A stretch of 64,000 nt of DNA from Desertivirga xinjiangensis (GTDB taxonomy: Bacteria > Bacteroidota > Bacteroidia > Sphingobacteriales > Sphingobacteriaceae): contig NZ_JAFMZP010000003.1 of assembly GCF_024436435.1 (NCBI RefSeq), positions 248,001-312,000 on the forward strand. The letters are read 5' to 3'. A program made the position numbers and the translations under genes. The notes below the pieces were generated by a model. The model was not told the origin of the DNA. It searched no databases and saw nothing but the letters and a program-made list of their open reading frames with translations. This document shows, in pieces, positions 54,959 to 64,000 of the stretch (positions within the stretch are counted from its first letter, which is position 1; each line of letters opens with the position of its first letter).

Positions 54959-56144
54959 ATTTCCCCTCCAACAATACCTCTACCCTTAAATTTTTCAAGT
55001 TCTCTAACGGGTTTTTCGAAACTATTATAGGATTTTTACCTCCAACTCCTATACAAGATAATCGTTTTTCACTGATTCCCATATTGACCAAATTCTTTTT
55101 AATAGCAAGGGCTCTTTTGAAGGAAAGTTGCTGCAAGTAACTATTCTCGGCGAATGGATTATTATTCGTGTGACCGATTATCCTGGCATCAAAACCACCA
55201 TGCTCTTTAAGAAAGTTTGCCAGTCGAACAAGGTCGGGCGTGGCATTCATCATAATAAGATCCTTATCAGGAGAAAAATGGATGTTAAACAACAAAAGCT
55301 TTTTGCCGTCAGCCGGAGGCTCCAGGTAAAAGTCAAGAGTATCCAGGTTTCTGGACAAGCTAATATCTTCAGTTTTAAAAATAAACCCAGGATGTTGCGC
55401 TGTTACATTTATTGCCCTTCCTAGCGGCACAGCCAGGGAATATTCTCCATTTTGATTTGCATAGGTTTCAGACAAAGCCACGCCAGTCAAATCATCTTCA
55501 CACACTATCCGGGCGGCGGGCAAAGAATCCTGCTTCTCACTATTAAATACTTTGCCGGTAACCCGTGCTACCAGCGGATATGATGGCTTAAGTTTACTAA
55601 CAAAGGAAAAACCCGCACCCCCATCATAAATGTTATCAATGATGATCGCAAGCGAATCGCCCGCTTTCACGTCCAGCGGTTTTGAAAAGCTTTTTCCAGG
55701 ACCCGCATTTGCATATGAATTTATGTACCCTTCAGCCAACCCGGTACGGCTTTTTATCTGCAAGTCATTTCGTGAAATATTAGACCGAACTGGTAGGATG
55801 TTGTTCCTCGCAATAGCACTTGCTAAATCCTGATTGTAACGATACAGCATCCAGTCGTAATCATCAGAAAGCTGTTTCGGCTTTATCTCAAAGCTTAGGA
55901 TACCATCGTAAGGTATTCCCAGCTTCAGCCAGATGGTATTCCGCTCAATTTTGAAGATGACCGGAGAGCGTCGCTTGTTTATCTTGAACTCCTGGACTTT
56001 TCCATAACCCACAGGGCTTCTTGAAAATACATACGTTGTATTTACCTGGAGAGATTTCGCGTACTTTAAATCCCCGGCATTTTCCTGAGCATTCAAAGAA
56101 ATTGAATGTAAAAGAACCAGCATGTAGAGAACAAGAAAGCGCAT
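54957..56144 (-). CDS. OmpA-family outer-membrane protein with carboxypeptidase-like domain
   Basis: Protein of 395 residues. Signal peptide (1-19, ending SLNAQ), a beta-rich N-terminal region (about 25-185), a carboxypeptidase-regulatory-like domain (about 190-270: VTGKVFNSEKQDSLPAARIVCEDD), and a C-terminal OmpA domain (about 285-390) with DARIIGHTNNNP and the LSFKRALAIKKNLVNMGISEKRLSCIGVG peptidoglycan-binding motif. OmpA domains hold the outer membrane to peptidoglycan. The canonical Asp and Arg ligands of the diaminopimelate site seem only partly kept. It is followed downstream by the bidirectional terminator. Confidence 0.88.
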   Translation of the reverse strand: MRFLVLYMLVLLHSISLNAQENAGDLKYAKSLQVNTTYVFSRSPVGYGKVQEFKINKRRSPVIFKIERNTIWLKLGIPYDGILSFEIKPKQLSDDYDWMLYRYNQDLASAIARNNILPVRSNISRNDLQIKSRTGLAEGYINSYANAGPGKSFSKPLDVKAGDSLAIIIDNIYDGGAGFSFVSKLKPSYPLVARVTGKVFNSEKQDSLPAARIVCEDDLTGVALSETYANQNGEYSLAVPLGRAINVTAQHPGFIFKTEDISLSRNLDTLDFYLEPPADGKKLLLFNIHFSPDKDLIMMNATPDLVRLANFLKEHGGFDARIIGHTNNNPFAENSYLQQLSFKRALAIKKNLVNMGISEKRLSCIGVGGKNPIIVSKNPLENLKNLRVEVLLEGK

Positions 56145-56167
56145 TCAGATAGATCCAAATAAAAAAA

Positions 56168-57076
56168 TCACATAAATTCAACCTTTACATCACGATCATT
56201 AACTACTAAAGTAACTGTTTTTCCCAAAATAATCGCATGGTTATCAGAAACATGCCCGGCCGGAAAACTGAAGCACACCGGATAGTTGTATTCTTTTACA
56301 TGATTGATAATAATTTCTTCAACAGACTCGCCAAAAGGGATATCATTATCTTTTAAATCCGTGAACCCTCCTACAATTAAGCCTTTTAACTTCGCTAGCT
56401 TGTTTGCCCTCTTCAAGCACCACATCATACGATCAATCGAGTATAAATACTCTCCCACATCTTCTATGAAAAGGATCTTCCCATTATAATCCATATCAGA
56501 GTCTGAGCCATTTAACATTGCCAGAAGCGTAAGATTTCCTCCAATTACCGGAGCTTTTGCAATTCCATGAATATTGCTGCGCACTGCAGGAAACGCATAT
56601 TTTAAGGGCTCCCCAAACAACGCTTTACGTAACGAATTTAAAGATGGCTTTGTTGCATCAGGAACATTTAGAGGCATCTGTCCATGAATAGTCTGGATAC
56701 CCATACCGGCGTGAATGTGACTGTGTAATACTGTGATGTCACTGAAGCCTGCCAGCCATTTGGGGCTCTTTTGAAACTTTTTAAAGTCAAGCTGATCTAT
56801 AATACGAATGGTACCATAACCACCCCGGGCTGCAATTATTGCTTTTACCGATTGGTCATCCAAAAACCGCTGTAAGTCCTTTCGGCGAAATTCGTCATCA
56901 CCGGCAAACTGCCTGTAAGATGCATATACTGTTTCCCCTAAAACTACTTCGAGACCCCAGCCTTCAAGCAAAGCTATCGCTGAACTAATATCATGTGGCA
57001 ATTTCTTAGCCGGACAGGTTATAGCAATTTTATCACCTTTTTTCAAATAAGCAGGAGCAATAGATTCAGTTTGCAT
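56168..57076 (-). CDS. LD-carboxypeptidase (peptidase S66 / MccF-LdcA family)
   Basis: Protein of 302 residues. Serine peptidase S66: nucleophile Ser in AGFSDITVLH, Glu in FIEDVGEYLYSIDRM, and His in GHVSDNHAI. Also IAITCPAKKLP near the N-terminus and AARGGYGTIRIID. The family trims the terminal D-alanine from murein tetrapeptides during recycling (LdcA) or cleaves microcin C (MccF). Start at 57076 (MQTESIAPAYLKKGDKIAI) fits the family, and an upstream in-frame reading to 57139 runs into the metG promoter region. It is divergent from metG. Confidence 0.9.
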   Translation of the reverse strand: MQTESIAPAYLKKGDKIAITCPAKKLPHDISSAIALLEGWGLEVVLGETVYASYRQFAGDDEFRRKDLQRFLDDQSVKAIIAARGGYGTIRIIDQLDFKKFQKSPKWLAGFSDITVLHSHIHAGMGIQTIHGQMPLNVPDATKPSLNSLRKALFGEPLKYAFPAVRSNIHGIAKAPVIGGNLTLLAMLNGSDSDMDYNGKILFIEDVGEYLYSIDRMMWCLKRANKLAKLKGLIVGGFTDLKDNDIPFGESVEEIIINHVKEYNYPVCFSFPAGHVSDNHAIILGKTVTLVVNDRDVKVEFM

Positions 57077-57126
57077 AATTCGGTCTACAAATATGCAAAT
57101 TTGATCTTTACACATTCGCAAATGGT

Positions 57127-57134
57127 TATCTTTG
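57127..57134 (+). promoter_or_regulatory. Putative promoter of metG
   Basis: TATCTTTG (-7 box) lies 19 bases before the ATG at 57154. A TTTG at 57100-57103, 23 bases upstream, fits the -33 element spacing seen in Bacteroidota. Confidence 0.5.
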
Positions 57135-57153
57135 CTCAATTTAATTAAAATTG

Positions 57154-59217
57154 ATGTCTGAATTAGATAAATTTAAAAGATATACTGTTACATCCGCTTT
57201 ACCTTATGCTAACGGTCCCTTACATATCGGACATTTGGCGGGGGCATACTTGCCAGCTGACACCTTTGTGAGACACCTTCGCCTTAAAAGAAAGGACGTC
57301 GTTTATATTTGCGGATCTGATGAACATGGCGCTGCCATCACTATAAAAGCAAAGAAGGAAGGCACTACTCCACAGGAAATCATTGATAAATACCATAACC
57401 AAATTAAAAAGAGTTTTGGAGATTTTGGCATAGGATTTAACATTTATCACCGGACCTCTTCTCCAATACATCACGATCTTTCCCAGGAATTTTTTCTGAA
57501 CCTCTATGAAAAGGGGGAATTTATCGAAAAAGAGTCAGAACAGTATTATGATGAAGAGTTCGATCAGTTTCTCGCTGACCGTTATATTATCGGAACCTGT
57601 CCGAATTGCAAAAATGACGGCGCATATGGCGACCAGTGCGAAAAATGCGGGACGTCTTTAAGCCCAACAGATTTAATTAACCCCAAATCAACATTAAGCG
57701 GAAAAGAACCGATCCTTAGATTAACGAAGCATTGGTACTTACCTCTCGATAAATATCAACCCTGGCTTGAAGACTGGTTGCTGGAAGGCAAAAAAAACAA
57801 ATGGAAATCAAACGTGTACGGCCAATGTAGTTCCTGGTTAAAATCGGGATTGCAGCCCCGTTCTATGACCCGGGACCTGGATTGGGGGATTGATGTACCA
57901 TTAGAAGAAGCTAAGGGGAAGAAATTATACGTATGGATGGACGCGCCAATAGGGTATATTTCGGCAACTAAACAATGGGCTATCGACAATGGTAAAGACT
58001 GGAAACTTTACTGGAAAAATCAGGAGAAGGAAGAAGACAACTCCTGCTTACTGCATTTCATCGGAAAAGATAACATTGTGTTCCATTGTATTACTTTCCC
58101 ATCAATCCTCCATGCACACGGAGAATACATCCTGCCTCAAAATGTTCCTGCAAATGAATTCTTAAATTTAGAAGGGGACAAACTATCGACTTCAAGAAAT
58201 CATGCAGTTTGGCTTCATGAATATCTGGACGAATTCCCTGGAAAACAGGATGAACTCCGCTTTGTACTAACGTCGATCCTGCCAGAAACCTCTGACAGTG
58301 AGTTTACCTGGAAGGATTACCAGGCAAGAATTAACAATGAACTTGTTGCTATACTAGGGAACTTTGTAAATAGGGTAATGATACTTATGCACAAGTATTA
58401 CGATGGTATACTTGAGCAGAGCACACTTAACGATGTAGACCTGAGTAACCAGGTAGGAAACACCTACTCTGAAATGGACGAGAACCTGCAAAGCTTCAAG
58501 TTCCGCCAGGGTCTGTCCTCTGTGATAGATCTTGCTAGGACAGGTAATAGATATCTTACAGAGAAGGAGCCGTGGAAAACCTTTAAAACTGACCCTGAAA
58601 ATACTCGAGTCGTACTTGAAAATTGTGTTCAACTAATAGGTCATTTGGGTGTCCTCATGCAACCCTTTTTACCGAATGCTTCCAAAAAACTCTTTCAATT
58701 GTTAAACCTGGAAAACGATACTGTGTACTATGATGAGGCGCTTGATCTTAAGAAAGGGCACCAGCTAAATAAGCCAGAACTATTGTTTGAGAAGGTAGAG
58801 GATGAGGTTATTGAAAGACAATTGGAAAAACTAAAGCAAAAAACGCAGGCGGCTGCACCTGAAAAAACACCGAATATTTCTGAGGCAAAAGAAAACATTT
58901 CTTTTGAGCAATTTGCAGCTATGGACATCCGGACTGGAACAATCTTAGAAGCAGAAAAAGTTGCTAAAACAAAAAAACTTCTAAAACTTAAAATAGATAC
59001 CGGTATAGACCAACGCACGGTTGTCTCAGGTATTGCTGAATTCTTTGAGCCGGAGTCAATCATTGGTAAGAAGGTGAGCATACTAGTTAATCTTGAACCA
59101 AGAGAGATCAAGGGTATCCAATCGCAAGGTATGATCCTGATGGCGGAAAACCTCGATGGCAAGTTAAGTTTTGTTTCACCGGGAGATGAAACCAACAATG
59201 GTTCCACGGTGCGTTGA
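57154..59217 (+). CDS. metG: Methionyl-tRNA synthetase
   Basis: Class I synthetase of 687 residues, charging tRNA-Met. The signature ANGPLHIGHLAGAY is HIGH-like, and the KMSKS loop reads DKLSTSRNHAVW. A zinc knuckle (CPNCKNDGAYGDQCEKCG) lies in the connective domain. The anticodon-binding helical domain is about 390-540. A C-terminal tRNA-binding (EMAP/Trbp111-like) domain (about 585-687) is present, as is usual in Bacteroidota. The start is the ATG at 57154; the TTG at 57151 is in frame but not needed. tRNA-Arg follows. Confidence 0.97.
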   Translation: MSELDKFKRYTVTSALPYANGPLHIGHLAGAYLPADTFVRHLRLKRKDVVYICGSDEHGAAITIKAKKEGTTPQEIIDKYHNQIKKSFGDFGIGFNIYHRTSSPIHHDLSQEFFLNLYEKGEFIEKESEQYYDEEFDQFLADRYIIGTCPNCKNDGAYGDQCEKCGTSLSPTDLINPKSTLSGKEPILRLTKHWYLPLDKYQPWLEDWLLEGKKNKWKSNVYGQCSSWLKSGLQPRSMTRDLDWGIDVPLEEAKGKKLYVWMDAPIGYISATKQWAIDNGKDWKLYWKNQEKEEDNSCLLHFIGKDNIVFHCITFPSILHAHGEYILPQNVPANEFLNLEGDKLSTSRNHAVWLHEYLDEFPGKQDELRFVLTSILPETSDSEFTWKDYQARINNELVAILGNFVNRVMILMHKYYDGILEQSTLNDVDLSNQVGNTYSEMDENLQSFKFRQGLSSVIDLARTGNRYLTEKEPWKTFKTDPENTRVVLENCVQLIGHLGVLMQPFLPNASKKLFQLLNLENDTVYYDEALDLKKGHQLNKPELLFEKVEDEVIERQLEKLKQKTQAAAPEKTPNISEAKENISFEQFAAMDIRTGTILEAEKVAKTKKLLKLKIDTGIDQRTVVSGIAEFFEPESIIGKKVSILVNLEPREIKGIQSQGMILMAENLDGKLSFVSPGDETNNGSTVR

Positions 59218-59290
59218 TGTGTTTAAATTTGAAATTCGACTTAATTTTTTAATTTTAAATCTGCACATTTGCACATCTTATATTATCATC

Positions 59291-59362
59291 GGCCCTGTAG
59301 TTCAACGGATAGAATAGGCGTTTCCTAAACTCTAGATGTGGGTTCGATTCCCGCCGGGGCTA
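59291..59362 (+). tRNA. tRNA-Arg (anticodon CCT)
   Basis: Full 72-base cloverleaf without encoded CCA: acceptor 59291-59297 / 59355-59361, D arm 59300-59315, anticodon stem-loop 59317-59333 with CCT at 59324-59326, variable loop AGAT, T arm 59338-59354 with TTCGATT, and discriminator A59362. The anticodon stem has a C-T mismatch at its middle pair (59319/59331) and a G-T closing pair. A terminator follows. Confidence 0.93.
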
Positions 59363-59366
59363 CGTG

Positions 59367-59399
59367 ACGGGAAAAGTTCAATTCACGAACTTTTCCCGT
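59367..59399 (+). terminator. Terminator after tRNA-Arg
   Basis: Perfect 13-bp stem ACGGGAAAAGTTC (59367-59379) / GAACTTTTCCCGT (59387-59399), 7-base loop, followed by TTTATTTA. Confidence 0.8.
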
Positions 59400-59528
59400 T
59401 TATTTACTTTCCCGCCAAACTATAAGTGCCATAATGAGATAAACTCCAATCCCTGAAATTTGACGGCTCTGGAATCCCCTTTTTAAATTTAACATCTAGT
59501 TAATAAGCAAATTGTTTCTTTGTATTCG

Positions 59529-60086
59529 ATGTTGAAAAACGAGGCTCGTGCTCAAGAGGATTTGCTCATTGCCTATGAGCAATATTGGGAAATGCTTTTT
59601 GATATTGCTTTTTTCAAGACAGGTGATACGGAAGTAGCAAAAGACATTGTCCAGGATGTGTTTATCGGTCTCTGGAACAACATATCTAGCATTCGTTTAG
59701 ATGAAATCAAGTTTTACTTGCTTAGATCATTAAGAAACCGTGTAATCAACTACTATCGGAATGCGGGCGTCCGTCATAAGCATATGGATCTTTACTTACA
59801 AACCCTAAGTGAAGCCGAAGAACAAACTTTTGGGAATTTAACTGCAAAAGAGCTTCAGAAACTTATTGATACAGAGATTAGACTGTTGCCTGAAAAGATG
59901 GGCGAAATTGTTAGATTGAGTTGTATTGAAGATTATTCGCATACAGAGATTGCAGATATGTTATCCCTGTCTACACAGACAGTTAAAAACCAGTTAAGTT
60001 CTGGTCGCAAGCGTTTAAAGGACGCCCTATCTCAATACCCCCTGGATTATCACCTCCCCATATTGACATTCTTTCTCAATTTGTAA
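59529..60086 (+). CDS. ECF-type RNA polymerase sigma factor (FecI-like)
   Basis: Protein of 185 residues. Region 2 holds DIAFFKTGDTEVAKDIVQDVFIGLWNN. Region 4 holds LSCIEDYSHTEIADMLSLSTQTVKNQLSSGRKRLKDAL. This is the two-region layout of extracytoplasmic-function sigma factors. The frame reaches back to TTG at 59520, but the ATG at 59529 is the likely start. The FecR-like anti-sigma and STN-TonB receptor that follow on the same strand make it the output of a surface-signalling cascade. It starts after the tRNA-Arg terminator. Confidence 0.92.
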   Translation: MLKNEARAQEDLLIAYEQYWEMLFDIAFFKTGDTEVAKDIVQDVFIGLWNNISSIRLDEIKFYLLRSLRNRVINYYRNAGVRHKHMDLYLQTLSEAEEQTFGNLTAKELQKLIDTEIRLLPEKMGEIVRLSCIEDYSHTEIADMLSLSTQTVKNQLSSGRKRLKDALSQYPLDYHLPILTFFLNL

Positions 60087-60140
60087 AAAAAAATTGATCT
60101 GCCTAGTACGCTTTAAATCTATAGGTGTATAAAAGAGTAG

Positions 60141-61103
60141 ATGAAAGACGAATCAAAGGATCTACAAAGGCTAATAGAGAAATTTCATAAAGGTGAATGT
60201 TCGCCCGAAGAAGAATTAATGTTAACAATTTGGGTGAATCGTTTGAACGAACATTCGTCGGCACATAAAGATGTTGATAAACCAGCAATCAAAGAGAAGA
60301 TGCTGGAAGCTATTACAAGTGCTGCGGGAGCACCAGCTAACCGGAAAATAAACAATTTTACACTCCCCCTGAAAAGGTGGACTACCATCGCAGCGGCTGT
60401 GCTGATTGCATGTTTGTCAATACTCTTATCATACAACAGCAATCAAAAGGCGGATACCAATATCGTCTATATAACGCATTATGCAGGAGAGGGTAAGATG
60501 TTGCATCTCTCCTTGCCTGACAGCAGTTTGATTTACCTTAGTGCAGGAAGTAGCATCCGCTTCCCTAAACAATTTGCCAGGCTAAGCCGGGAGGTACATT
60601 TGAATGGTGAGGCATTTTTTAAGGTTACCCGTCACACCGATAAACCATTTATCGTCCATGCGGGTCCTGTAAGCACTCGTGTATTGGGTACGCAATTCAA
60701 GGTAAATTCTTTTCTGTCTCTTCAAAGTATCAACATCGAAGTAGAGGAAGGAAAAGTACAAGTCAGCAATGATACAAAAGTGTTAAGTAGCCTCACAAAC
60801 CATCAAACCCTACTTTATGACAGGAAGACAGGCGAATTTGCAACGGGGGTGAACAAAACCATTCATCTGGAGGATTTTGCTAAAGGCCATATCATTTTTA
60901 AAAATGCCTCGTTTGAGGAACTCGCACTTCGCGTTAAAAACCAGTATGGATATAACCTGATTTTTCAAGATTCCGCTCTTAAAGCAAACAGGTTCACTGC
61001 TGACTTTTATATAACACAGCCGATTAATATCTTCCTAAGTAAGTTCTGTTCAGTATACGGAAAAAGTTTTACCATTAAAGGAAAGGAGATTTTTATACGA
61101 TAA
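60141..61103 (+). CDS. FecR-family anti-sigma regulator
   Basis: Protein of 320 residues. A cytoplasmic N-terminus (about 1-75, ESKDLQRLIEKFHKGECSPEEELMLTIWVN) would hold the sigma factor. One membrane helix follows (about 76-96). The periplasmic FecR domain (about 110-230) contains LPDSSLIYLSAGSSIRFP and VHLNGEAFFKVTRHTDKPFIV. The C-terminal DUF4974 domain (about 255-320) contains NASFEELALRVKNQYGYNLIF. It passes a signal from the receptor STN domain to the ECF sigma. It lies 54 bases after the sigma gene. Confidence 0.93.
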   Translation: MKDESKDLQRLIEKFHKGECSPEEELMLTIWVNRLNEHSSAHKDVDKPAIKEKMLEAITSAAGAPANRKINNFTLPLKRWTTIAAAVLIACLSILLSYNSNQKADTNIVYITHYAGEGKMLHLSLPDSSLIYLSAGSSIRFPKQFARLSREVHLNGEAFFKVTRHTDKPFIVHAGPVSTRVLGTQFKVNSFLSLQSINIEVEEGKVQVSNDTKVLSSLTNHQTLLYDRKTGEFATGVNKTIHLEDFAKGHIIFKNASFEELALRVKNQYGYNLIFQDSALKANRFTADFYITQPINIFLSKFCSVYGKSFTIKGKEIFIR

Positions 61104-61120
61104 GATTACCTACAAAAAGA

Positions 61121-61171
61121 GCTGCCAGCCAAGCAAGGCCGGCAGCACAGCTTTCGGTACGCCAATACCGA
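61121..61171 (+). terminator. Two hairpins between fecR and the TonB receptor
   Basis: GCTGCC-GCC pairs with GGC-GGCAGC (61121-61146, one mismatch), and TCGGTA pairs with TACCGA (61154-61171). There is no T-tract. They could partly terminate or modulate read-through so that regulator and receptor levels differ. Confidence 0.45.
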
Positions 61172-61217
61172 TAGACTGTAATTGCGTCTTTGCTCACTAA
61201 AACAAAAACATTCAAAT

Positions 61218-64000
61218 ATGACAAATAAAACAGTTCATGTCTGCATATTATTCATGAAACTATCCTTTTTATCTTTATTTTTTATCACTCTACTATCTAC
61301 AACGATGTTGGCAGGTAACGTCGGCGGACAAATCCTGAACAGTAAGGTCTCAGTAACTATCGGTCAAACTAGTGCGGACAAAGCCATCGAGAAAATAGCC
61401 AATTCTACCGGAATTAGCTTCTTTTATGATGTAACAACTCTGACCCAGATAAAAACCGTCGCTCGAACTTACAGGAATCAACCTTTAGCCTTAGTGCTGA
61501 CTGACTTATTTAACCATTCTTCACTAGGTTTTAAAGAGGAGCGAAACAGCGTTATTCTCTTTAAAAAACCAGCACCTGCCGCTCCGCAAAAAGGGCCGCG
61601 CGGCAGTATTCAAGGTACGTTACGGGACGCTAAAACAAATGAAACGCTAATTGGAGCCTCGGTAAGAGTGCGAGGACTAAATAATGGCACATCTACCGAT
61701 GTTGAAGGTAAATTCAGGATCAGCAACCTTGAAGCGGGAGTGTATACTCTCGTTTTTTCTTCACTCGGTTACAAGCTCGCCACGGTAACGAACGTGGAAG
61801 TTCAGGCCGGAACTATTACAAAAGTAGATTTTAAGCTGGTTCCAGATGAGGGACAATTAAGCGAAGTTGTTGTTCGGGCTGATATTAAGTTGGAGAACAC
61901 CACAGAGCGGGGCATTATTAAGGAAATTTTCGAGTCCCGCGGTGTCATATCCGGTATTTCTACCGAACAGATCAACAAAAGCCTTGATCGTGACGCATCT
62001 GATGTAGTACGCAGGGTTTCCTCTGCAACTATCATCAACGACCGCTTTGTGTTACTACGGGGCCTCGACCCCCGCTACACACTTACCATGATCAACGACT
62101 TTATTGCGCCAAGTTCTGAGACGGATAGTCGGGATTTTTCGTTCGACATGCTTCAGACAAACACGATCGATCATATTTCAATATACAAATCTCCGGTTCC
62201 TGAGTTGCCCGCCGATTATGTAGGAGGGGTAGTGAAAGTAACAACAAAGAACACTGCTAATTCTCGCCAGATACAGTTTCAAACTTCCACTCAGTTCAGA
62301 CCAGGCAGCAGCTTTCAGGACTTTTATACCTACAAGGGCAGCAAGACCGACTGGCTGGGCTTCGATAGGTCTTACCGGGCCTTCCCTAAAGATGTGCCGG
62401 GATTTTTCGAGCTGCCGGCCCAACGCAACCAGGCCCCTTATTACGGCTCCCGAGGATTATTTGAGGCAACAAATAAAGCTTCCTGGAACCTGCAGCGAGA
62501 AAAGGCAAATGTAGACAAACGCTTCAATCTCAGCTATTATGATTCCTGGAAATTGCGGGGCGAGCAGGTGCTGAACAACCTCAGTTCCGTTGCCTATACT
62601 ACCACCAGGCAGAACCAGTATCTGAAGGGAGCCTACATTCCTGGTCCCTTCGTTGACAGCTACCGGATAGACACCACGAGCACCGAGGCAGTTCGTATTT
62701 CATTGATGGAAAACCTTACCTGGGTGATCAATAAGAATAACTCGGTAAGTTTTAACAATTTCCTTAATCAGATGTCTGATGATAATACCTTAGTGCGCCA
62801 TGGTGGGGGTGATGGGGAATTTGCGAACTCAGAGTATGCCAAAGCCGTACAGTTCCGCTACCGCAGTCGCACGCTGTATACTGGCCAGATTAATGGCAAG
62901 CATCAACTCGGCAAGCAACAGTTGCAATGGCGGGCGGGCTACGGCTATACAGCTGAACAACTCCCCAACTACCGCGGGCTTGGCCTGGGACGACAATTAG
63001 GCACTGATTCTGTTATGTTTTTTGGCCGTAATGGCTTTGGCGAAACAAGTGGGGCTTTTAACTATTGGCAAAATTTGAATGAGCATACCTATACTGCTGC
63101 AGCTGATTATGAGATCCCTTTATACAAGAAAATAACGCTTCGTACAGGCTTTTTTGGAGAGCTAAAAAAGAGGAGCTTTCTGCCGAGGAACTTCGGAAAT
63201 GGCGCCCTGGTGGAAGGCTGGTTCTCAGGAGACATCTTCAACCGCTTAGATGACTTCTTCACACCGGGAAGCTACGGGTCTACCCAGCCAGGAGCCGAAC
63301 CTGCCCGGTACGACTTCCAATACGATGACCGTACTATTTTAACGGTTGGGACTTCAGGATACAAAGCAGAAAACAGGCAGGCCGCCTGGTACGGAGCTTT
63401 AAATATTCCCCTGTTTAAAGAAAAACTATTGATCTATGGAGGCCTGAGGGCCGAATATAATAACCAGCGTCTCACTGCCCAAACTGGTTATGTTGATGCC
63501 GACAATAACCCAGTGTATCAGGAATCAAAACGTGATTCTGTGGGCCTTGACTTTTTGCCTTCAGTAAACCTTACCTATAAAATGACCAGGAAAATGCAGC
63601 TCCGCGCGGGATATGGTCTTACGGTAAACCGACCAGTTTTCCGCGAAGTTGCTCCTTTCAATTTTGCTGACCTGGTGAGCAATAATTTCTTTAAAGGTAA
63701 TACCGGTTTATATCAATCCACGGCTGCCAATGCTGATCTTCGCTGGGAATGGTACCTTTCAGACCGGGAACTAATCAGTATCGGTGGTTTTTACAAGTAT
63801 ATCATTGATCCAATTGAGCGCTATACCCTTGGCGGCCTGGTAATACCTGTCAATTCCATTGATGCCAAGGTACTGGGAGCTGAGCTGGAGATCCGGAAGA
63901 ACCTTGAATTTCTTGGCAGCCGTTTCCTGAAACGCTTCTCCATGATCGGTAATTTCTCCTATTTAAGAACCCGGACCCGGATAGCAGAGAACACGCTAGG
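61218..64000 (+). CDS. TonB-dependent receptor with STN signalling domain, C-terminus cut by window edge
   Basis: The frame stays open to the right edge, giving about 927 residues. Signal peptide after ATG at 61218 or in-frame ATG at 61254 (MKLSFLSLFFITLL). The STN domain (about 45-115) has VSVTIGQTSADKAIEKIANSTGISFFYD. A carboxypeptidase-like regulatory domain (about 130-215) reads IQGTLRDAKTNETLIGASVRV. The plug starts about 225, with DASDVVRRVSSATIINDRF and a VLLRGLDPRY motif. A beta-barrel follows. STN domains signal to FecR, and the gene follows sigma and FecR directly. There is no SusD partner in view; the substrate is unknown. Confidence 0.9.
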   Translation, partial: MTNKTVHVCILFMKLSFLSLFFITLLSTTMLAGNVGGQILNSKVSVTIGQTSADKAIEKIANSTGISFFYDVTTLTQIKTVARTYRNQPLALVLTDLFNHSSLGFKEERNSVILFKKPAPAAPQKGPRGSIQGTLRDAKTNETLIGASVRVRGLNNGTSTDVEGKFRISNLEAGVYTLVFSSLGYKLATVTNVEVQAGTITKVDFKLVPDEGQLSEVVVRADIKLENTTERGIIKEIFESRGVISGISTEQINKSLDRDASDVVRRVSSATIINDRFVLLRGLDPRYTLTMINDFIAPSSETDSRDFSFDMLQTNTIDHISIYKSPVPELPADYVGGVVKVTTKNTANSRQIQFQTSTQFRPGSSFQDFYTYKGSKTDWLGFDRSYRAFPKDVPGFFELPAQRNQAPYYGSRGLFEATNKASWNLQREKANVDKRFNLSYYDSWKLRGEQVLNNLSSVAYTTTRQNQYLKGAYIPGPFVDSYRIDTTSTEAVRISLMENLTWVINKNNSVSFNNFLNQMSDDNTLVRHGGGDGEFANSEYAKAVQFRYRSRTLYTGQINGKHQLGKQQLQWRAGYGYTAEQLPNYRGLGLGRQLGTDSVMFFGRNGFGETSGAFNYWQNLNEHTYTAAADYEIPLYKKITLRTGFFGELKKRSFLPRNFGNGALVEGWFSGDIFNRLDDFFTPGSYGSTQPGAEPARYDFQYDDRTILTVGTSGYKAENRQAAWYGALNIPLFKEKLLIYGGLRAEYNNQRLTAQTGYVDADNNPVYQESKRDSVGLDFLPSVNLTYKMTRKMQLRAGYGLTVNRPVFREVAPFNFADLVSNNFFKGNTGLYQSTAANADLRWEWYLSDRELISIGGFYKYIIDPIERYTLGGLVIPVNSIDAKVLGAELEIRKNLEFLGSRFLKRFSMIGNFSYLRTRTRIAENTL

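Overview
The window is chromosomal DNA of a Bacteroidota bacterium, most likely a member of the Sphingobacteriales such as Pedobacter and its relatives. This is inferred from SusC/SusD pairs, FecR with an STN-type receptor, DUF4292, DUF4834, YfhO and PspC proteins, paired TatA genes, A-rich start regions with no Shine-Dalgarno sequence, and several TAnnTTTG promoter -7 boxes. No phage, transposase, rRNA operon or CRISPR array was found.

Layout. Bases 1-2912 (minus strand): a lytic transglycosylase cut by the left edge, gatA and two TatA genes. Bases 2961-11160 (minus strand): a tightly packed run of an amidohydrolase, a nitronate-monooxygenase-like protein, acylphosphatase, a polysaccharide flippase, dut, a TPR protein, a DUF4292 lipoprotein and an EnvC-like protein with a dead LytM domain. 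Bases 11289-14449 (plus): rlmN, a ComF-like protein and a beta-helix lipoprotein. Bases 14450-15554 hold no recognisable gene but contain several hairpins, three 11-bp iterons and a GC-rich palindrome arm that recurs near 28070. Bases 15555-24475 (plus): a four-gene phosphorelay island led by a 1,899-residue cytoplasmic poly-HAMP hybrid kinase with nine 92-residue repeats. Bases 24524-28084: a small membrane protein, then a trp attenuator (19-residue leader peptide with three tandem Trp codons, terminator abutting trpE) and trpE-trpG-trpC without trpD.

Bases 28066-30024 (minus): DinB-like protein, HAD nucleotidase and upp. Bases 30187-38544 (plus): uvrB, YwbE, DUF4834, YfhO, hflX, rbfA, a TonB-C protein and aat. 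Bases 38556-44428 (minus): an SNF2 helicase, an AraC regulator and a PadR-PspC pair. Bases 44638-54912 (plus): two adjacent SusC/SusD nutrient-uptake units, the second with an extra lipoprotein, and no degradative enzymes. Bases 54957-57076 (minus): an OmpA-family protein and an S66 peptidase. Bases 57154-64000 (plus): metG, tRNA-Arg(CCT), and an ECF sigma / FecR / STN-TonB receptor cascade that runs off the right edge.

Most of the window is housekeeping. The least ordinary items are the poly-HAMP kinase island, the trp attenuator in front of a split trp operon, the large palindrome ending trpC with its relative in the 1.1-kb gap, and the envelope operon that pairs a flippase with an inactive EnvC-type activator. 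Gene functions rest on recognised motifs, and no database search was possible.
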